Below are positions 7,050 through 10,910 of a stretch of 10,910 nt of DNA, piece after piece. The notes under the pieces were generated by a model. That model saw only the letters and a list, made by a program, of their open reading frames with translations. It did no database searches and had not been told where the DNA came from. The translations under genes were made by a program, and so were the position numbers. This DNA is from an uncultured Angelakisella sp. (lineage in GTDB: Bacteria; Bacillota; Clostridia; Oscillospirales; Ruminococcaceae). Position 1 is the stretch's first letter. The number at the start of each line of letters is the position of its first letter. The stretch is from contig CAJFUT010000250.1 of the NCBI GenBank assembly GCA_904420255.1, positions 1-10,910 on the forward strand, read 5' to 3'.

Positions 7050-7652
7050 TTATGAAACGGGGCCGAAGCGGCTGAAGGGGTAGAACCGGAACACCACCTT
7101 GCCCTCGATGTCCTCCGCCGGGACCATCCCCAGGGCGGAACTGCGGCTGTCCTGGGAATGGTTGCGGTTATCCCCCAGGACGAAATAATGGCCCTCCGGC
7201 ACCGTCACAGGGAAGGAAACGTCCCCCTGGAGCAGCGTGGGCCCGGCGGCGTAGGGCTCCTCCAGGCGGTGGCCGTTGACATACACCGTCCCGGCCTCAA
7301 AATCGATCTGGACGGTATCCCCGCCCACGGCGATGATCCGCTTCACCAGGTGCTTCCCTTCCCCGTCCGACGCCCGGATGGCCACGATATCCCCCCGCTG
7401 GGGGTCGCCGTACCCCGCCATCTGGACGAAGGTGCAGTCCCCGTCGTGGAGGGTGGGCTCCATGGAAGCCCCCCGGACCAGGGAGGCCCGGAAGAAGAAC
7501 ATGGAGAGGGCCGCCACCGCCACCGCGGCCAGCAGCACCCGGAGAAGGTCCCGGAGGGAGCTTTTCAGGGAATAGGCCTGCTGCCCGGTGAGGCGGTCGG
7601 AATCCGGGTCCATCAGGGCCTCGATCTCGGTTTCCTCGGGCTTGTCCTTCAC
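7050..7652 (-). CDS. lepB: Type I signal peptidase
   Basis: Leader peptidase that removes Sec/Tat signal peptides on the outer face of the membrane. A cytoplasmic N-terminal stretch of about 34 residues is followed by one membrane segment (about 35-54) and the catalytic domain. The Ser is in GASMEPTL (S63) and the general-base Lys in [11 protein letters not shown] (K104). The box E motif [11 protein letters not shown] is at about 160-170. At 200 residues it has the normal length for Gram-positive enzymes. I chose the GTG at 7652 because GGGAGGGG lies five bases upstream. An in-frame upstream start at 7706 has no ribosome site and would add non-conserved residues. Transcription probably comes from readthrough of the rplS terminator; I found no clear promoter in 7653-7723. 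Confidence 0.94.
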   Translation of the reverse strand: MKDKPEETEIEALMDPDSDRLTGQQAYSLKSSLRDLLRVLLAAVAVAALSMFFFRASLVRGASMEPTLHDGDCTFVQMAGYGDPQRGDIVAIRASDGEGKHLVKRIIAVGGDTVQIDFEAGTVYVNGHRLEEPYAAGPTLLQGDVSFPVTVPEGHYFVLGDNRNHSQDSRSSALGMVPAEDIEGKVVFRFYPFSRFGPVS

Positions 7653-7723
7653 GGCGGCCCCTCCCTTCCCCAAGGCGGGGGCTGTCCGCCGGACCCCCTG
7701 CCGCAAAATTCCCAGATAAAGGC

Positions 7724-7750
7724 AAAAGAGGACAGCGAGCTGTCCTCTTT
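7724..7750 (-). terminator. Rho-independent terminator after rplS
   Basis: AAAGAGGACAG and its exact complement form an 11-bp stem (7740-7750 with 7725-7735) around a 4-base loop, and the descending arm ends in TCTTTT on the minus strand. It begins 14 bases past the rplS stop. As no promoter is obvious before lepB, it may be a partial terminator that lowers expression of the downstream genes relative to rplS. Confidence 0.85.
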
Positions 7751-7763
7751 CCCGTGCGCTATT

Positions 7764-8108
7764 TCAGCGGATGGCTTCCTTGACCTTGGCGGCCTTGCCA
7801 ACCCTCTTGCGCAGATAGTAGAGCTTGCTTCTGCGGACACGGCCCTTGCGGATCAGCTCCACGCTGTCCACATTGGGGGAGTGAACGGGGAAAACCCTCT
7901 CCACCCCGACGCCGTGGGACATCCGGCGCACCGTAAAGGTTTCGCTGATGCCGCCGTGCTTCTTGGCGATCACAGTGCCCTCAAAGGCCTGCAGACGGGA
8001 TTTGTCGCCTTCCTTGATGCGGACCTGCACCCGGACCACGTCGCCCACTTCAACCTTGGGGGCTTCGGCCTTGAGGCAGCTGTCCGAAATCAGCTTCAAT
8101 GCATCCAT
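7764..8108 (-). CDS. rplS: Large-subunit ribosomal protein L19 (bL19)
   Basis: The 114-residue product is a full-length bL19, found at the 30S-50S interface. Family blocks are clear: [18 protein letters not shown] near the start, [32 protein letters not shown] and, near the C-terminus, [12 protein letters not shown]. The ATG has AAAGGAGG upstream with a rather long ten-base spacing. Its own promoter, long leader and downstream terminator make it a separate transcription unit inside the minus-strand run. In many Bacillota rplS follows trmD; here it follows the radical SAM pair instead. Confidence 0.98.
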   Translation of the reverse strand: MDALKLISDSCLKAEAPKVEVGDVVRVQVRIKEGDKSRLQAFEGTVIAKKHGGISETFTVRRMSHGVGVERVFPVHSPNVDSVELIRKGRVRRSKLYYLRKRVGKAAKVKEAIR

Positions 8109-8244
8109 TCCTGATAATCCTCCTTTAAGATATCCGGTACATTCATGCCCAATTCACGGCAGCGGACTGTCCGGTTTGACGGTCCGGCCCGGCCAGCGGG
8201 CCGGCATCAAAACCCGCAGGGAGAGGCCCTGGCGGTTCTCATGC
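8109..8244 (-). promoter_or_regulatory. rplS 5' leader with competing hairpins
   Basis: Between the predicted transcription start (about 8244) and the rplS ATG lies a non-coding leader of about 135 bases. It holds a 7-bp GC hairpin (8184-8190 with 8198-8204, 7-base loop). A second possible stem pairs 8163-8167 with 8182-8186. The two share 8184-8186 and so exclude each other. The ribosome site (AGGAGG) follows near 8120. L19 leaders that sense the protein are known in Bacilli. That this leader is autoregulatory is inference; I cannot match it to that consensus by eye. Confidence 0.45.
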
Positions 8245-8250
8245 CTTAAT

Positions 8251-8279
8251 ACTATACCATAAGGCTCCACTGATTGCAA
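8251..8279 (-). promoter_or_regulatory. Promoter of rplS
   Basis: On the minus strand TTGCAA (8274-8279) and TATAGT (8251-8256) are separated by exactly 17 bases, and TGG precedes the -10, giving an extended -10 element. It starts only seven bases after the stop codon of the TIGR03936 gene. Sigma-A-type, and strong by consensus, as expected for a ribosomal protein gene. Confidence 0.8.
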
Positions 8280-8286
8280 GAAAAAT

Positions 8287-8946
8287 TTACGCAAACGGGG
8301 TAAAATCTTCCCGGAGAATGGCGGTGCGCAGCACCCGGACATAATCCGCCTCCCCGCCCCGGGCCTCCCACAGGGCCCCCAGGAGGAGGCTGGGGTTCAG
8401 GTTCATGGCGGGGCCCGCGGGGAGCCGCAGCGCCAGGGCCAGGCTGTCCTCCCCCTCGGTGAGTTCCAGCTGGGTCACCAGGGGGCGCAGGTCCAGCTCC
8501 TGTTCCCGGTGTTTGGTCTTTTTCACCACCGGGATGGAGGGCCGGGCCATCAGCCCCTCCCAATCCCGCCGGAGGGCGGCCCCTCCCGCCTTGTCGTACA
8601 GTTCCACCCGGTAATCCGCCCAGGCGATGGCCTCGGGCTTGTCTAATGCCGGGGCGGCCTCCAGCACCCGGATATCCGGGGGGAGGGCGGCATTCAGCTG
8701 GTCCCGGACCTCACCCATGGGGAAGCCGTCCTCCAGAAGCTTGAAATCGAAGGACTCCCGCAGCCCCTCAAACCCCAGGGGGATGGGCAGGGCGAAGGTC
8801 ATATAGATGTGGGGATTGAACCCCTCGGTGAACCAGACGGGGATTTGGGTGCGGGCAAAGGCCCGGGTCATGGTGCGGGTCAGGTCCAGGTGGGAGATGT
8901 ACTTGGCCCGGTCCCGTTTGGAGAAAAACACCCGAATCAGCTTCAA
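8287..8946 (-). CDS. TIGR03936/DUF2344 radical SAM-associated protein
   Basis: A 219-residue protein of the DUF2344 (TIGR03936) family, the regular partner of TIGR03960 radical SAM proteins. The conserved N-terminal block is present: KYISHLDLTRTMTRAFART, then WFTEGFNPH and FALPIPLGFEG. It has no iron-sulfur cysteine motif, so it is not itself a radical SAM enzyme. The start is TTG at 8946, overlapping the TGA of the preceding gene by four bases, with GGAGGTG seven bases upstream; this implies translational coupling. In other genomes the two proteins can be fused, consistent with one complex. The biochemical function is not established as far as I know. In many Clostridia the pair sits near rng, rplU and rpmA; here rplS follows. 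Confidence 0.9.
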   Translation of the reverse strand: MKLIRVFFSKRDRAKYISHLDLTRTMTRAFARTQIPVWFTEGFNPHIYMTFALPIPLGFEGLRESFDFKLLEDGFPMGEVRDQLNAALPPDIRVLEAAPALDKPEAIAWADYRVELYDKAGGAALRRDWEGLMARPSIPVVKKTKHREQELDLRPLVTQLELTEGEDSLALALRLPAGPAMNLNPSLLLGALWEARGGEADYVRVLRTAILREDFTPFA

Positions 8947-10778
8947 AAACAGGCACCTCCCAGCAGCTTATTGGCGCCGCAGCCGGAACAGTGGCTCCGG
9001 CAGTTCTGGGTGACGGCGCTTTCCCAGGCCTTCTTGTCCTCCCGGATGAGGAACTCCTTGGTGACGCCGTAGTCCAGATGGTCCCAGGGCAGCACCTCGT
9101 CCGGGGGCCGGCGGCGGCAGGCGTAGAAATCCCCGTCCAGGCCGGCCTCCTCCATGGCCCGGAGCCACCGCTCCAGGGAGAAGTGCTCATCCCAGCCCTC
9201 CAGGTTCCCGCCGGCCCGCCAAACCGCTTCCACCACCGGGGCCAGCCGCCGGTCCCCCCGGGCCAGGATGGCCTCCAGCCGGCTGGTGGCGGCGTCATGG
9301 TAATTGATGCGGATTTTTTTGCTGGAAACCTTCTCCAGCAGCCGCTTCTGCTTCTGCCGGAACTGCTCCAGGGTATCCTGAGGCTCAAACTGGAAGGGGG
9401 TGTGGGGCTTGGGGACGAAGCAGGCCACGCTGGCGGTCACCTGGACCCCCCGCCCCTTCTTCCGCCCGGGAAGGCTGTAGTAAAGGTCCACCACCTTCTG
9501 GGCCAGCTCGATGATGGCGTCCATGTCCTCCATGGTCTCGGTGGGCAGCCCCATCATGAAGTAGAGCTTCATGGAGGTGCAGCCCCCTTCAAAGGCGGTG
9601 CGGCAGGTGTCCATCACCTCCGCCTCGGTGACGTTTTTGTTGATGGCGTCCCGCAGCCGCTGGCTCCCCGCCTCGGGGGCGAAGGTGAGGCCGCTGCGGC
9701 GCACCTTTTCCACCATCTCCAGGAGCCGGGGGGAGAAGTTGTCCACCCGCAGGGAGGGCAGGGCGATGTTGATCCGCTTTTCCTCGGTCCAGGGGAGCAT
9801 CTCCTCCATCAGCTCCTCCAGGCGGCTGTGGTCGCTGGTGCTTAAAGAGGTGAGGGAAACCTCCTCGTAGCCGGTGGCGCCGCAGAGGTCCCTGGCCTGG
9901 CGGTCCAGGACGTCCGGGCTTTTCTCCCGGAAGGGCCGGTAGATATACCCCGCCTGGCAGAAGCGGCAGCCCCGGATGCAGCCCCGGAGGACCTCCACCA
10001 TGGCCCGGTCGTGGACGATCTCGGCGAAGGGCACCACAAAATTCTCCGGGAAATACATCCCGTCCAGGTCCCGGACGATGCGCTTCTCGACCCGGGCGGG
10101 GGCGCCGTCCCGGGGGGTGATCTCCCGGACGGTGCCGTCCCCGTGGTAGGATACGTCATAGAGGGAGGGGACATACACCCCGGGGATCCGGGCCGCCTGG
10201 CGGAGGAATTCCTCCTTGGAAAGGCCCTGGGCCTTGGCCCGGCGGTAAAGGGAAAGGACCTCCAGCATCAGCTCCTCCCCCTCCCCCAGCTGGAAGAGGT
10301 CGAAGAACTCCGCCACCGGCTCCGGGTTGCAGGCGCAGGGGCCGCCGCCCATCACCAGGGGCCAGAGACCCTTCCGGTCCCGGGCCCGCACCGGCAGCCC
10401 CGCCAGGTCCAGCATATTGAGGACGGTGGTGTAGCACATCTCATACTGGAGGGTGAAGCCGATGACGTCAAATTCCCCGATGGGGTCGAAGCTCTCCAGG
10501 CCGTAGAGGGGGATCCCCTCCCGGCGCATGACGGCCTCAAAATCGGTGTCCGGGGCAAAGACCCGCTCGCACCACATCCCCTCCTGGGCGTTGATGAGGG
10601 AATAGAGGATCTTCATTCCCAGGTGGGACATCCCCACCTCGTAAAGGTCCGGGAAGCAGAAGGCGAACCGCAGGTCCACCTGGCTCTTGTCCTTGACGAC
10701 GCTCCCCATCTCCCCGCCGCAGTAGCGGGCCGGCTTCTGGACCTTCAAAAGCTGCCGGTCGATTTTGGCTGGTATCAT
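8943..10778 (-). CDS. TIGR03960 radical SAM protein with B12-binding-like N-terminus
   Basis: A 611-residue protein of the TIGR03960 family. The N-terminal part (about 30-175) resembles a cobalamin-binding domain, with FTLQYEMCYTTVLNML and VMGGGPCACNPEPVAEFFD. It lacks the DxHxxG motif that supplies the lower cobalt ligand in many B12 proteins. The radical SAM core begins at about 255 with the cluster motif CIRGCRFC (C267, C271, C274) and continues with EEVSLTSLSTSDHS, FAPEAGSQRLRDAINKN and MMGLPTET. The C-terminus carries a second Cys group (C593, C597, C600, C610). The ATG at 10778 has AGGAGG four bases upstream; an ATG at 10799 without a good site is less likely. First gene after its own promoter, coupled to the DUF2344 gene. 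The substrate is unknown; an RNA or ribosome-linked role is only a guess from context. Confidence 0.9.
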   Translation of the reverse strand: MIPAKIDRQLLKVQKPARYCGGEMGSVVKDKSQVDLRFAFCFPDLYEVGMSHLGMKILYSLINAQEGMWCERVFAPDTDFEAVMRREGIPLYGLESFDPIGEFDVIGFTLQYEMCYTTVLNMLDLAGLPVRARDRKGLWPLVMGGGPCACNPEPVAEFFDLFQLGEGEELMLEVLSLYRRAKAQGLSKEEFLRQAARIPGVYVPSLYDVSYHGDGTVREITPRDGAPARVEKRIVRDLDGMYFPENFVVPFAEIVHDRAMVEVLRGCIRGCRFCQAGYIYRPFREKSPDVLDRQARDLCGATGYEEVSLTSLSTSDHSRLEELMEEMLPWTEEKRINIALPSLRVDNFSPRLLEMVEKVRRSGLTFAPEAGSQRLRDAINKNVTEAEVMDTCRTAFEGGCTSMKLYFMMGLPTETMEDMDAIIELAQKVVDLYYSLPGRKKGRGVQVTASVACFVPKPHTPFQFEPQDTLEQFRQKQKRLLEKVSSKKIRINYHDAATSRLEAILARGDRRLAPVVEAVWRAGGNLEGWDEHFSLERWLRAMEEAGLDGDFYACRRRPPDEVLPWDHLDYGVTKEFLIREDKKAWESAVTQNCRSHCSGCGANKLLGGACF

Positions 10779-10792
10779 AGTTCCTCCTGACG

Positions 10793-10806
10793 GGCCCATC
10801 CGGGCC
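10793..10806 (-). other. Small hairpin in the leader of the radical SAM gene
   Basis: GGCCC and GGGCC form a 5-bp stem with a 4-base loop in the predicted mRNA leader, a few bases before the AGGAGG site. It does not cover the ribosome site itself, so any effect on translation is speculative. Confidence 0.3.
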
Positions 10807-10825
10807 TTTCTGGCTATTCCACCCT

Positions 10826-10854
10826 ATGATACACCATTTACCGCCGCGATTCAA
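10826..10854 (-). promoter_or_regulatory. Promoter of the radical SAM pair
   Basis: On the minus strand TTGAAT (10849-10854) and TATCAT (10826-10831) are 17 bases apart, close to the sigma-A consensus. The predicted start would give a leader of about 40 bases before the ATG at 10778. The -35 and spacer lie within the possible end of the upstream reading frame. Confidence 0.7.
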
Positions 10855-10910
10855 CCTTGCCCGGCAGAAGCCCCGCGAGGAAAATCCCAAAAAGGCAGAG
10901 GAGGGAAAGG
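10838..10910 (-). CDS. Possible C-terminus of an upstream membrane protein (partial)
   Basis: Reading leftward from the right edge, one minus-strand frame stays open for 23 codons and ends with TAA at 10838-10840. The residues are strongly hydrophobic (LSLLCLFGIFLAGLLP) followed by a short charged end (GKVESRR), as in the last membrane helix of an integral membrane protein. Other frames give less protein-like sequence. It is too short to name a family. If real, its stop lies inside the promoter spacer of the radical SAM gene. Confidence 0.35.
   Translation of the reverse strand, partial: LSLLCLFGIFLAGLLPGKVESRR

Noticed and set aside
7034..7051. Plus-strand terminator-like hairpin (GCCGC/GCGGC plus five Ts) between lepB and ylqF
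   Set aside because: No plus-strand gene leads into it, and in the direction of the real genes it lacks a U-run. A 5-bp stem in such GC-rich sequence is likely chance.
7653..7706. Upstream in-frame start for lepB
   Set aside because: There is no ribosome site, and the added Arg/Ala/Gly-rich residues are not typical. The GTG at 7652 has a strong site at the right distance.
1..10910. Search for mobile elements, CRISPR arrays, tRNA or rRNA genes, toxin-antitoxin or defence genes
   Set aside because: No transposase or integrase motifs, regular spaced repeats, tRNA-like sequences or defence domains were seen by reading. The window looks like core chromosome.

Overview
The window is a GC-rich (clearly above 60% by eye) chromosomal housekeeping stretch. 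It most likely comes from a member of the Bacillota, class Clostridia; an Oscillospiraceae-type gut or anaerobic lineage is my best guess. The reasons are the gene set (radical SAM pair TIGR03960/TIGR03936, YlqF/RbgA, DUF1540, trigger factor with a charged tail), AGGAGG-type ribosome binding sites, and frequent GTG/TTG starts. The taxonomic call is inference. I see no mobile element, CRISPR array, tRNA or rRNA.

Almost everything is on the minus strand, so transcription runs from right to left. At the right edge a short hydrophobic reading frame may be the end of an upstream membrane protein. A good promoter (-35 at 10849-10854, -10 at 10826-10831) then drives a translationally coupled pair: a large radical SAM protein with a B12-binding-like N-terminus (8943-10778) and its partner, a TIGR03936/DUF2344 protein (8287-8946). 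The biochemical role of this pair is, to my knowledge, not established. It is the closest thing here to an undescribed system.

A second strong promoter (8251-8279) lies just behind this pair and drives rplS (ribosomal protein L19) through a roughly 135-nt leader with potential to form alternative hairpins. A rho-independent terminator follows rplS. Next comes a tightly packed cluster: lepB (signal peptidase I), ylqF/rbgA (50S assembly GTPase), rnhB (RNase HII), a YraN/UPF0102 gene, an M19 dipeptidase and thrC (threonine synthase). Several neighbours overlap or nearly touch, and several starts are GTG or TTG, which suggests translational coupling. The theme is ribosome production, protein export, genome maintenance and amino-acid/peptide metabolism.

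At the left, a small DUF1540 gene on the plus strand (2426-2608) has its own terminator, whose last T is shared with the thrC stop codon. It is divergent from a metallophosphoesterase gene (1645-2331). Last is tig (trigger factor, 146-1567), with an extended -10 promoter. The first 145 bases hold no supported gene but are dense in inverted repeats, including a perfect 11-bp hairpin that looks like a dispersed intergenic repeat or terminator.
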